Shown here in pieces: positions 7,081 through 13,932 of a DNA stretch of 14,630 bases. Numbering within the stretch: position 1 is the first letter of the stretch; each line of letters begins with the position of its first letter. Position numbers and translations under genes: made by a program. Below the pieces are notes generated by a model. It was not told the origin of the DNA. It saw nothing but the letters and a program-made list of their open reading frames with translations, and did no database searches. The DNA lies in NCBI GenBank assembly GCA_039929265.1, contig JBDSRN010000166.1, forward strand, positions 1 through 14,630, given 5' to 3'. The DNA comes from ZC4RG30 sp039929265 (GTDB lineage: Bacteria > Pseudomonadota > Gammaproteobacteria > Steroidobacterales > Steroidobacteraceae).

Positions 7081-7841
7081 GTTCGTCTCTCCATCAAGAA
7101 TTCGTTCAGCAGCTCGGCCATTTCGGTCGAGTCTGCGCCTTGCCGCTCCACCACGAGCAAGTCCGGACGTTCCCGCCAGGTCTTGCCGATCGCCTGCTGC
7201 AGTCGCCAGCGCCGTATGCGCGCATGGTCTCCCGACTGCAACACCTCCGGCACGCGCCGGCCTTCAAAATTCTCGGGCCGAGTGTAGTGCGGCCAGTCGA
7301 GCAGCCCGCTGCTGAACGACTCTTCCACACTCGAACGCTCGTCACCCAGCACTCCCGGTGCGAGGCGCGCCACCGCGTCGATCACCACCAGCGCCGGTAG
7401 CTCGCCCCCGGAGAGCACATAGTCGCCCACCGACACCTCGCGGTCGATGCGCGTCGCGAGCACGCGCTCGTCGATGCCTTCGTACCGTCCTGCCACCAGC
7501 AAAAACCCGGGCAGCGCCGCAAGCTCGCGCGCGATGCTCTGATCAAAACGCCTGCCCTGCGCCGAGAGATAGATCCTCGGACTTCCCGCAGGCAACCGCG
7601 CCGTCGCCGCATCGATCGCAGCACTCAGCGGCTCGGGCTTCAGCACCATCCCCGGACCACCCCCGTAGGGACGATCATCGACGGTGCGGTGCACATCCTG
7701 CACGTGCGCGCGCGGGTCTTCCGCTGCCACCACAATGAGACCGCGCTCCAGAGCCCGTCCCACTACTCCGTGTCGCAGCGCTTCGCGGATCATCTCCGGA
7801 AACAGCGTCACGACTTCGATTCTCTGGCGCGGACTTGTCAC
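7077..7841 (-). CDS. trmD: TrmD, tRNA (guanine37-N1)-methyltransferase
   Basis: TrmD methylates G37 next to the anticodon, using S-adenosylmethionine, and prevents +1 frameshifting. The trefoil-knot SPOUT fold is shown by HRTVDDRPYGGGPGM, AGRYEGIDERV and the knot sequence VGDYVLSGGELPA. ESFSSGLLDWPHYTRP holds the catalytic aspartate, and HARIRRWRLQQAIGKTW is the C-terminal tRNA-binding part. The GTG at 7841 shares one base with the rimM stop (TAGTG), has a GGCGGA ribosome site about 6 nt upstream and gives 254 residues, the usual length. The frame is open to a TTG at 7859 inside rimM, which is less likely. The stop overlaps rplS. Confidence 0.98.
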   Translation of the reverse strand: MTSPRQRIEVVTLFPEMIREALRHGVVGRALERGLIVVAAEDPRAHVQDVHRTVDDRPYGGGPGMVLKPEPLSAAIDAATARLPAGSPRIYLSAQGRRFDQSIARELAALPGFLLVAGRYEGIDERVLATRIDREVSVGDYVLSGGELPALVVIDAVARLAPGVLGDERSSVEESFSSGLLDWPHYTRPENFEGRRVPEVLQSGDHARIRRWRLQQAIGKTWRERPDLLVVERQGADSTEMAELLNEFLMERRT

Positions 7842-8341
7842 TACAGGTCCGCCGGCCAATCCACCTTCACTTCACCGTTCGCGAGATCCACGCGACGCAG
7901 ACAGGGTTCTCCCGCCGGTAGCCAGCGCTCGCGCTCGCCGCGCACCACCATGAGCACCGTCGCGCCTTCGACGAAGTGGCTCACTGTGCCAAAGGCCACG
8001 CCTTCGAGATTCGTCACACGCAGGCCGATCAGATCGTCGCGGTAATACTCGCGCTCGCCCGTGGGCGGAAGCGCATCGCGCTCGATCACGATCTGCCTGC
8101 CTGTCAACAACGCGGCAGCGTCGCGGTCTTCGATGCCCTGCAGTCGCACGCGCAACTGCCGACCATAAATCTGTCCATCCTTCAGCGTGCAGTCCTGCAG
8201 CTCGCCGGCGGCGTTCTGCAGGCACCAGGTGCTTCGCTCAAGCAGCGCCTCGGGCGGGTCAGTGAAGGAATCCACTTTGACCCAGCCCTGCACCCCGTGC
8301 GGTGCAGCGATTCGTCCCAACGTGAGTCTGCGAGCCGGCAT
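7841..8341 (-). CDS. rimM: RimM, 16S rRNA processing / 30S maturation factor
   Basis: RimM binds S19 and helps the 3' (head) domain of the 30S subunit mature. The 166-residue product has the N-terminal RimM barrel (LGRIAAPHGVQGWVKVDSFTD; then GRQLRVRLQGIEDRDAAALLTG) and the C-terminal PRC barrel (EYYRDDLIGLRVTNLEG through EVKVDWPADL). The ATG at 8341 has a GGAG site about 9 nt upstream, 23 nt after the rpsP stop. Its TAG stop shares a base with the trmD GTG. Confidence 0.98.
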   Translation of the reverse strand: MPARRLTLGRIAAPHGVQGWVKVDSFTDPPEALLERSTWCLQNAAGELQDCTLKDGQIYGRQLRVRLQGIEDRDAAALLTGRQIVIERDALPPTGEREYYRDDLIGLRVTNLEGVAFGTVSHFVEGATVLMVVRGERERWLPAGEPCLRRVDLANGEVKVDWPADL

Positions 8342-8364
8342 GGCCGAGCTCCGTACTTAAGGGA

Positions 8365-8646
8365 TCAGGCGTCTGCCTTCACGGCTTCCGGGGCCGCGCC
8401 CGCGGTGGCGCGGTACTGCTTGACCAGCGTTTTCACGCGATCGGACTGCTGCGCGCCATGGCCCAGCCAGTAGTCGATGCGCTGCAGATCGAGGCGGATC
8501 CTGGGATCGTTGCGACGGGCCGTGGGATTGAAGAAACCCAGCAGCTCGAGGCTCAGGCCGCCCTGGCGCTTGCGGCTGTCGGTCGCCACCACGTGATAGA
8601 AAGGCTGATTCTTGGCGCCGCGGCGCGTGAGTCGGATCGTGACCAT
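8365..8646 (-). CDS. rpsP: 30S ribosomal protein S16
   Basis: S16 is a small-subunit protein needed for 30S assembly. The N-terminus MVTIRLTRRGAKNQPFYHVV, then DSRKRQGGLSLELLGFFNPTA and the RIDYWLGHGAQQSDRV box, are diagnostic. The 93 residues include a short Ala/Glu-rich tail typical of proteobacterial S16. The Shine-Dalgarno sequence is not strong. It is the first gene of the rpsP-rimM-trmD-rplS operon, with a promoter candidate in the 131-bp gap that separates it from ffh. Confidence 0.99.
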   Translation of the reverse strand: MVTIRLTRRGAKNQPFYHVVATDSRKRQGGLSLELLGFFNPTARRNDPRIRLDLQRIDYWLGHGAQQSDRVKTLVKQYRATAGAAPEAVKADA

Positions 8647-8670
8647 AGTGAATTCGGGTGCCGGTTAAGG

Positions 8671-8684
8671 GGCCCTGGCGGGCC
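8671..8684 (-). promoter_or_regulatory. GC hairpin in the rpsP 5' leader
   Basis: GGCCC, a 4-base loop and GGGCC form a strong 5-bp stem in the predicted leader of rpsP. On the minus strand, the sequence after it is CCTTAACC with no T-run, and the T-run (CTTTTTC) lies before it, so it is not a normal terminator in the direction of rpsP. It could be a leader structure that affects translation or message stability. Confidence 0.35.
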
Positions 8685-8698
8685 GAAAAAGAGCGCGA

Positions 8699-8726
8699 AT
8701 TCTACGCAAATCAAGCCGTTCCGCAA
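8699..8726 (-). promoter_or_regulatory. Candidate sigma-70 promoter of the rpsP operon
   Basis: On the minus strand, TTGCGG (8726-8721) and TAGAAT (8704-8699) are separated by 16 nt. This would start the transcript near 8692, about 46 nt before the rpsP ATG. The hexamers match consensus at four and five of six positions. No better pair was seen in the gap between ffh and rpsP. Read-through from ffh may also feed the operon. Confidence 0.5.
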
Positions 8727-8777
8727 ACTATTTTCGCGCCTCGAGCATCCTGGTCTGGCGGGGCGGCGGCTTTCCCT

Positions 8778-10160
8778 TCAGCGGCCCGGGAACCCCGGTG
8801 GCAAACCGCCCTTCATCCCGCCCGGGCCACCCAGTCTCCCCAGCATCCGTTGCAGCTTCCCGCCGCCCATTTTTTTCATCATTTTCTGCATCCCCATGAA
8901 TTGCTTCAGGAGGCGGTTCACGTCCTGCACCTGCAGGCCGGAGCCTGCGGCAATGCGGCGCTTGCGTGAGCCATCGATGACCTCGGGTTTGCGGCGCTCC
9001 CGGTGGGTCATGGAATTGATGATCGCGATCTGCCGACGGACCTCCCGGTCGCCGTTGTCGGCGCCCATGCCCCCCTTGGAGATCGCACCGGGAAGCTTGT
9101 CCATGATCGAGGCCATGCCGCCCATCTTCTGCAGCTGCTCGAGCTGACCCTTGAGGTCGATCAGGTCGAAGCCCTTGCCCTTGGCAACCTTGCGGGCCAG
9201 GCGCTCGGCCTCCTCCTGGTCGACATTGGCCTGGACCTTTTCGACCAGGGCAACCACATCGCCCATGCCCAGGATGCGCCCAGCCATGCGCTCGGCATCG
9301 AACACTTCCAGCGCTTCGGTTTTTTCGCCGACGCCGAGGAACTTGAGCGGCTTGCCGGTGATGTGCTGCACCGAGAGTGCCGCGCCACCGCGCGCATCGC
9401 CGTCGGCCTTGGTGAGGATGATGCCGGTGAGGTCCAGTGCATCGCTGAACGCCCGCGCGGAGTTCACGGCATCCTGGCCTGCCATCGCATCGACGACGAA
9501 CAAACGTTCGTGCGGATTCACCGCCGCATCGATCTGCTGCACCTCGGCCATGAGCTCGGCATCGACGTGCAGGCGACCCGCTGTATCGACGATCAGCACG
9601 TCGAACACGCCGCTCTTTGCCGCCGCGAGCGCGGCGCGCGCGATGTCGGGAGAGCTCATACCCGCTGGTGCCGGGAAGAATTCCGCACCTACCTGCCCCG
9701 CCAGGCGCTGCAGCTGGAGCACCGCGGCCGGACGCTGGATGTCGACGCTGACCAGCATCACGCGCTTGCGGTGCGACTCGATCAGGTGGCGCGCGAGCTT
9801 GCCCGCGGTGGTGGTCTTGCCCGCCCCCTGCAGTCCGGCGAGCAGGATCGGCACCGGCGGCTGCGCGCGCAGATTCAGCGCGGCGGTCCCGGCTGCGCCC
9901 CGCATCACCGCCACGAGCTCGTCGTGGATCACCCCGATTAATGCCTGGCCGGGCGAGAGGCTGCCGATGACCTCGGCGCCGAGGGCCTTGACCTTCACCG
10001 CATCGATGAAGCTCTTGACCACCGGCAGTGCCACGTCGGCCTCGAGTAGCGCCACGCGCACTTCGCGCAGCGTGTCGGCAATGTTGTCTTCGGTGAGACG
10101 CCCGCGCCCGCGCAGTGCGTTCGCGGCCTGGGTGAGCCGTTCGGACAGGTTGGTGAACAT
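8778..10160 (-). CDS. ffh: Ffh, signal recognition particle GTPase
   Basis: Ffh binds 4.5S RNA and the signal sequences of nascent membrane proteins, and docks with FtsY. From the ATG at 10160 (MFTNLSERL, matching MFDNLTDRL in E. coli) it has 460 residues. The N domain contains RGRLTEDNIADTLREVR. The G domain has GLQGAGKTT (about 109-117), SVDIQRPAA, DTAGRLHVD and TKADGDARGG. The M domain (about 320-460) has SRKRRIAAGSGLQVQDVNRL, which binds SRP RNA, the methionine-rich MGMQKMMKKM and the tail PPGFPGR. An in-frame ATG at 10169 would add three residues, but it overlaps a perfect TATAAT, which argues for the 10160 start and perhaps a leaderless message. Confidence 0.98.
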   Translation of the reverse strand: MFTNLSERLTQAANALRGRGRLTEDNIADTLREVRVALLEADVALPVVKSFIDAVKVKALGAEVIGSLSPGQALIGVIHDELVAVMRGAAGTAALNLRAQPPVPILLAGLQGAGKTTTAGKLARHLIESHRKRVMLVSVDIQRPAAVLQLQRLAGQVGAEFFPAPAGMSSPDIARAALAAAKSGVFDVLIVDTAGRLHVDAELMAEVQQIDAAVNPHERLFVVDAMAGQDAVNSARAFSDALDLTGIILTKADGDARGGAALSVQHITGKPLKFLGVGEKTEALEVFDAERMAGRILGMGDVVALVEKVQANVDQEEAERLARKVAKGKGFDLIDLKGQLEQLQKMGGMASIMDKLPGAISKGGMGADNGDREVRRQIAIINSMTHRERRKPEVIDGSRKRRIAAGSGLQVQDVNRLLKQFMGMQKMMKKMGGGKLQRMLGRLGGPGGMKGGLPPGFPGR

Positions 10161-10167
10161 GCCGGCC

Positions 10168-10173
10168 ATTATA
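10168..10173 (-). promoter_or_regulatory. Candidate -10 element of ffh (perfect TATAAT)
   Basis: The minus strand reads TATAAT immediately followed by GGCCGGC and then the ffh ATG at 10160. With usual -10 to start-site spacing, transcription would begin at or within a base of that ATG. No clear -35 is visible 16-18 nt upstream. On the plus strand, the overlapping TATGCT (10172-10177) could serve the divergent gene. Confidence 0.45.
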
Positions 10174-10188
10174 TGCTAGGGCCCGTGA

Positions 10189-10200
10189 TCGGCCGGCCGA
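10189..10200. repeat. 12-bp perfect palindrome between ffh and the CNNM gene
   Basis: TCGGCCGGCCGA is identical on both strands and sits in the 65-bp divergent space between ffh and the corB-like gene, just upstream of the ffh -10 candidate and close to the other gene's ribosome site. Its position suits an operator, but a GC palindrome of this length can arise by chance in this composition. Confidence 0.4.
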
Positions 10201-10225
10201 AGCCGCTGGCCAAAGGAATCTCCCC

Positions 10226-11518
10226 GTGGACAACGCTCCGACATCCGTACTGGCAGGCCTGCTGATCGGCCTGCTGCTTGTCATCGCATTCTCGTCCGGC
10301 ACCGAAGTGGCGATGCTGGCGGTCAACCGCTATCGCATCCGCCATCGCGCCGCGCAAGGCGAGCGCTCCGCGCGTTCGCTCGAGAAACTGCTGCAGACGC
10401 CGGACCAATGGCTGGGCGCGAATCTGGTGATCCTGGCGCTGGCGAGCGTCGCCTCCTCGTCCATCGCGACGCTGCTCGCGCAACGCGTCGGGCATCCATA
10501 TGCCCTGCCGATCATGATCGCCGGGCTGACGATAGTGATGATCGTGTTCTGCGAGCTCGCGCCAAAAATCTACGCCGCGCTGCATCCGCAGCGCGTCGCG
10601 TTGTCGGCGGCGTACATCTATCGCGCGCTGCTGTGGCTGACTTCGCCGCTGCTGTGGATCACCAATCGCATGGCTTACGGCTTTCTTGCCATCTTCGGCG
10701 TGCGGCGCTCGGGCAATGCTGCGCACACGCTGAGCCCGGACGAGTTGCGCACCGTGGTCGCGGAGACCGGCACCCTGCTGCCGCCGCGTCACCGGCAGAT
10801 GTTGCTGTCGATTCTTGATCTCGAACGCGTGACGGTCGAGGACATCATGATTCCGCGCCAGGACATAGCGGGCATCGACATCAACCGCAGCTGGGAGGAC
10901 ATCGTCGACCAGCTGCGCTCCACGCCGCACACTCGATTGCCCGTGTTCGACGGCGAGTTCGACAAGCTGGTGGGTCTGCTGCACATGAAGCGCGTCGCCC
11001 AGGAACTCGCGCGCGAGAACTTCGATCGTGAGCGACTCATCGAAGTGGCACAGGCGCGCGAGCTGTACTTCGTGCCGCAGGGCACGTCATTGATGCTGCA
11101 GCTCACCCAATTCCAGCGTAGTCGGCGCCGGCTCGCCTTCGTGGTGGACGAATACGGTTCGGTGCTCGGCCTCGTGACGCTGGAGGATCTGCTCGAAGAG
11201 ATCGTCGGCGAATTCACCACTGATCCGGCAACGCTGATTCATCGCCACGCTCACATCGAGGCCAGCGGCAGTTACATCGTGAATGCGAGCGCGACGATTC
11301 GTGTTCTCAACCGCTCACTCGGCTGGCACCTGCCTACCGAAGGACCCAAGACGCTGAACGGTCTGCTGCTGGAGCGACTCGAGCGCATCCCCGACGCCGG
11401 CACCGTCGTGCAGATTGACGACTACCATTTCGAGATCCTGCAGATCACCGACAACGCCATCAAGACGGCGCGCGTGCGCCTTACCGAGAAGAGTCCCGAC
11501 GAGCTCAGTGGAGGCTGA
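10226..11518 (+). CDS. corB: CNNM/CBS-domain transporter-like membrane protein (YfjD/CorB type)
   Basis: This is a 430-residue inner-membrane protein of the HlyC/CorC (CNNM) family, linked to Mg2+/Co2+ handling. Domains in order are a DUF21 membrane domain (about 1-180, with several hydrophobic segments and ELAPKIYAALHPQRVA), a CBS pair (about 195-320; TVEDIMIPRQDI, TRLPVFDGEFDKLVGLLH, LAFVVDEYGSVLGLVTLEDLLEEIVGEF) and the C-terminal CorC_HlyC domain (about 340-425). It starts at GTG with AAAGGAA at 10212-10218, seven bases upstream. The symbol rests on architecture and on its place beside ffh, as in E. coli, where ypjD normally accompanies it; ypjD is absent here. The membrane domain has SSGTEVAML in place of the usual SGSETAL, and no GNNLVN motif, so transport is uncertain. 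The 3' end overlaps radA by 14 bp. Confidence 0.85.
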   Translation: MDNAPTSVLAGLLIGLLLVIAFSSGTEVAMLAVNRYRIRHRAAQGERSARSLEKLLQTPDQWLGANLVILALASVASSSIATLLAQRVGHPYALPIMIAGLTIVMIVFCELAPKIYAALHPQRVALSAAYIYRALLWLTSPLLWITNRMAYGFLAIFGVRRSGNAAHTLSPDELRTVVAETGTLLPPRHRQMLLSILDLERVTVEDIMIPRQDIAGIDINRSWEDIVDQLRSTPHTRLPVFDGEFDKLVGLLHMKRVAQELARENFDRERLIEVAQARELYFVPQGTSLMLQLTQFQRSRRRLAFVVDEYGSVLGLVTLEDLLEEIVGEFTTDPATLIHRHAHIEASGSYIVNASATIRVLNRSLGWHLPTEGPKTLNGLLLERLERIPDAGTVVQIDDYHFEILQITDNAIKTARVRLTEKSPDELSGG

Positions 11519-12896
11519 GCGCGAACTCGAGCGCTTCGGCAACACGTGCTACCGCACGCACTTTCATGCCGGGCAACGCGACGCGTGGTGCATTGTCCTT
11601 CGCCACAATCGCAGTAGTGAATCCTTGCTTGTGTGCCTCTCGCAGGCGCTCTTCCCCGAACGGCACCGGACGCACCTCGCCCGTGAGGCCAAGCTCGCCG
11701 AATGCGACCAGCGAGGCGGGCAATGGCACGTCGCGCAGGCTCGAGGCCAGCGCGATGACCATCGGCAGATCCCATGCGGTTTCGTCGACGTCGAGCCCGC
11801 CGACAATGTTCGCGAACACGTCGTGCTCCTGCAGCGACAGGTCGGCGTGCCGGCTCAGGACGGCGAGCAGCATCGAGAGTCGATTGGCATCGATGCCCTG
11901 CGCCACGCGCCGCGGCGCACCGAAACGCATGCGATCTACGAGGCCCTGGACTTCGACGAGCAGAGCCCGGGTGCCATCGCGCGTGACCATCACGAGACTG
12001 CCCACTACGGGCTCGGCTGAGCGAGCGAGGAAGATCGCCGCGGGGTTGCGCACCTCGCGAATCCCGGTGCCGGTCATGTGAAAGAATCCGAGCTCATTCA
12101 CGCTGCCGAAGCGGTTCTTGGTGGCGCGCACCATGCGGAAACGACTCGCCGCATCGCGCTCGAAATACAGCACCGTGTCGACCAGGTGTTCGAGCATGCG
12201 CGGGCCGGCGATCGCGCCCTCCTTCGTCACATGCCCGACAATCACGACGCTCACCGCTGTGGTCTTGGCGCAACGCACGAGCGCCGCAGTACACTCTCGC
12301 AGCTGAGAGACCGAGCCGGCACTGGAATCGTTGCCCGCAATGGCCATGGTCTGGATCGAGTCGATGACTAGCAGCGCGCTGCGGCGTTGCCCGACCAGGT
12401 CCAGTACCGTGTCCAGATCGGTCTCGCTCGCCGCCTCGATCCCGCGTGGATCGAGCTCGAGACGCTGGGCGCGCATCGCTAGCTGCGCTGCGGATTCCTC
12501 GCCGCTGACGTACAGCACCGGGCGACTCGCTCCGACATGCGTCGCGAGCTGCAGCAACAGCGTGGATTTGCCGATGCCCGGCTCCCCCCCCAACAGCGTG
12601 ACGGAACCGGGTACAAGCCCCCCGCCCAGCACACGGTCCAGTTCGCCCTGACCGGTGCTCCAGCGCACATCCGCCCTGCCGGCATCCTTCGCCATGGCTT
12701 CGGAAAGAGGCTGCGCGGCGCTGGCATCCACCAGTCCGGAACGTCGCGCGGCACGGCCCGCCGCATTGGGTTTGGCGGCGCCCGCAAGGTGGCGTTGAAG
12801 CGTGTTCCAGTCGCCACAATGCGGACATTGGCCCTGCCATTTGACCGACTCGCCCTGGCATGCCTGGCAGAGGAAAACAGTGTTGGTACGCGCCAC
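11505..12896 (-). CDS. radA: RadA (Sms), DNA recombination/repair ATPase
   Basis: RadA is a RecA-like motor that drives branch migration during recombinational repair. From the GTG at 12896 it has 463 residues, close to E. coli's 460. A zinc finger with Cys10, Cys13, Cys25 and Cys28 (FLCQACQ...CPHCGDW) opens the protein. The ATPase core has Walker A GEPGIGKST (about 104-112), a Walker B-like ALLVIDS and the RadA-specific KNRFG (about 260-264). A Lon-like C-terminal domain follows (NIVGGLDVDETAWDLPM...LTGEVRPV). GTG 12896 has GAGGGA about 8 nt upstream and gives the standard N-terminus; the frame is open to 12962 but without family sequence. A run of eight G on the coding strand lies just before Walker A. 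Confidence 0.97.
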   Translation of the reverse strand: MARTNTVFLCQACQGESVKWQGQCPHCGDWNTLQRHLAGAAKPNAAGRAARRSGLVDASAAQPLSEAMAKDAGRADVRWSTGQGELDRVLGGGLVPGSVTLLGGEPGIGKSTLLLQLATHVGASRPVLYVSGEESAAQLAMRAQRLELDPRGIEAASETDLDTVLDLVGQRRSALLVIDSIQTMAIAGNDSSAGSVSQLRECTAALVRCAKTTAVSVVIVGHVTKEGAIAGPRMLEHLVDTVLYFERDAASRFRMVRATKNRFGSVNELGFFHMTGTGIREVRNPAAIFLARSAEPVVGSLVMVTRDGTRALLVEVQGLVDRMRFGAPRRVAQGIDANRLSMLLAVLSRHADLSLQEHDVFANIVGGLDVDETAWDLPMVIALASSLRDVPLPASLVAFGELGLTGEVRPVPFGEERLREAHKQGFTTAIVAKDNAPRVALPGMKVRAVARVAEALEFALSLH

Positions 12897-13094
12897 GGTG
12901 CATTCCCTCGAAACGAGAGCCGGCCTTGATTGAACGGGGTCGCCAGGCGCGACGCAGCCCACAAATCAGGCGCAAAGGTTCTCAAAACAAACGCTTACCC
13001 GGTGCGAAGCAGGAGCAAGTTGAGTAGGATCGCTGTCAACGGGGAGCCCGGTTATGGCCGCGTCAACAGCTGTCACAAGGATAATAGCGAGCGG
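12897..13094. other. Divergent control region between radA and the PP2C gene
   Basis: This 198-bp non-coding stretch must hold the promoters of both divergent genes. A small hairpin (GTCGC, 5-nt loop, GCGAC at 12939-12953) lies in the likely radA leader. Closer to the PP2C gene, CTGTCA occurs twice (13033-13038 and 13070-13075) and GTCAAC twice (13035-13040 and 13062-13067), which may be binding half-sites. GATAAT at 13080-13085 resembles a -10 but lies too near the start codon and has no matching -35. The PP2C frame stays open through the region, but the translation has no family sequence. Confidence 0.4.
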
Positions 13095-13919
13095 ATGAGT
13101 CTCAAAGGCAAGCTGCACTGCGTCGGTCTCACTGACACTGGCAAGGTACGCGAGCACAACGAAGACACCATCGCCTTCGACCCCGACATGGGCCTCATGG
13201 TCCTGGCCGACGGCATGGGTGGCTATAACGCGGGTGAGGTTGCCAGCGGCATAGCCGTGAAGACCATTGTGAATCTGGTTCGCGAGGCCGTCGAGCGCGA
13301 AGACCTGCGCACGGTCGACAAGATCACCGGCCTCTCCCGGGCCAGCATCATCCTGCGCGACGCGATCCATCGCGCCAACAAGATCATTTTCCAGACCGCG
13401 AAGTCTCAGCCCCAGTGCGAGGGCATGGGCACGACCGTCGTCGGCGTGCTGTTCTTCGACAACAAGGCCTCGATCGCCCATGTCGGCGATTCACGGCTGT
13501 ATCGCGTGCGCGGCAGCAATCTGGACCAGGTCACGCTCGACCATTCGCTGCTGCAGGAACTGGTCGATCGCGGCTTCTATTCGCCCGAGGAAGCGCAGCG
13601 CGCGGCCAACAAAAACTACGTGACGCGGGCGCTGGGCGTGGAGCCCAACGTCGAAGTTGAGTTGCAGGAGGAAGCCGTCCACAAGGGCGACTTCTACATT
13701 CTCTGTTCGGATGGCTTGTCCGACATGGTCGAGGACGACGACATTCATTTAACCGTTGGCACCTTTGGTGCTAATCTTGATGCTGTCGCTAAGCATTTGA
13801 TTCAACTGGCTAACGACAACGGCGGAAAAGACAACATTTCCGTCGTGATGACTCAGGTGATGGAAGCATTCCCGGCACGCCGCGGAATATTCGACAAGGT
13901 CTTAGGCTGGTTCAGCTGA
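13095..13919 (+). CDS. PP2C-type Ser/Thr protein phosphatase (Stp/PppA-like)
   Basis: This is a cytosolic metal-dependent protein phosphatase that reverses Ser/Thr phosphorylation by Hanks-type kinases. From the ATG at 13095 it has 274 residues, a bare catalytic domain with no sensor or membrane segment. Motifs in order are TDTGKVREHNED (Arg19, Glu23, Asp24), LADGMGGYNAGEVAS (metal ligand Asp39), EGMGTTVVG, AHVGDSRLYR, LCSDGLSDMV (Asp206) and GGKDNISVV (Asp246). The frame is open upstream to 12930, but that extension has no family sequence, while MSLKGKLHCVGLTDTG is a normal start; AAGGA lies about 12 nt upstream. The FHA gene follows after 13 nt, so the two form an operon. The codons for about residues 217-240 are clearly less GC-rich than the rest. 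Confidence 0.95.
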   Translation: MSLKGKLHCVGLTDTGKVREHNEDTIAFDPDMGLMVLADGMGGYNAGEVASGIAVKTIVNLVREAVEREDLRTVDKITGLSRASIILRDAIHRANKIIFQTAKSQPQCEGMGTTVVGVLFFDNKASIAHVGDSRLYRVRGSNLDQVTLDHSLLQELVDRGFYSPEEAQRAANKNYVTRALGVEPNVEVELQEEAVHKGDFYILCSDGLSDMVEDDDIHLTVGTFGANLDAVAKHLIQLANDNGGKDNISVVMTQVMEAFPARRGIFDKVLGWFS

Positions 13920-13932
13920 TCGAGGCGCGCAA

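Noticed and set aside
8671..8690. Hairpin followed by GAAAAAG as a terminator
   Set aside because: On the + strand the run is A and not T, and on the - strand the T-run precedes the stem, so it does not fit an intrinsic terminator for ffh or rpsP.
9151..10179. 342-codon + strand frame opposite ffh
   Set aside because: Antisense shadow with Ser/Arg/Ala bias and no recognisable motif.
8728..10326. 532-codon minus-strand frame across ffh
   Set aside because: Overlaps the real ffh frame almost fully; the translation is Arg/Gly/Ala-rich low complexity and ffh matches its family end to end.
12930..13094. Upstream extension of the PP2C frame
   Set aside because: The extra 55 codons lack any PP2C sequence and would occupy the divergent promoter region; ATG 13095 gives a normal N-terminus.
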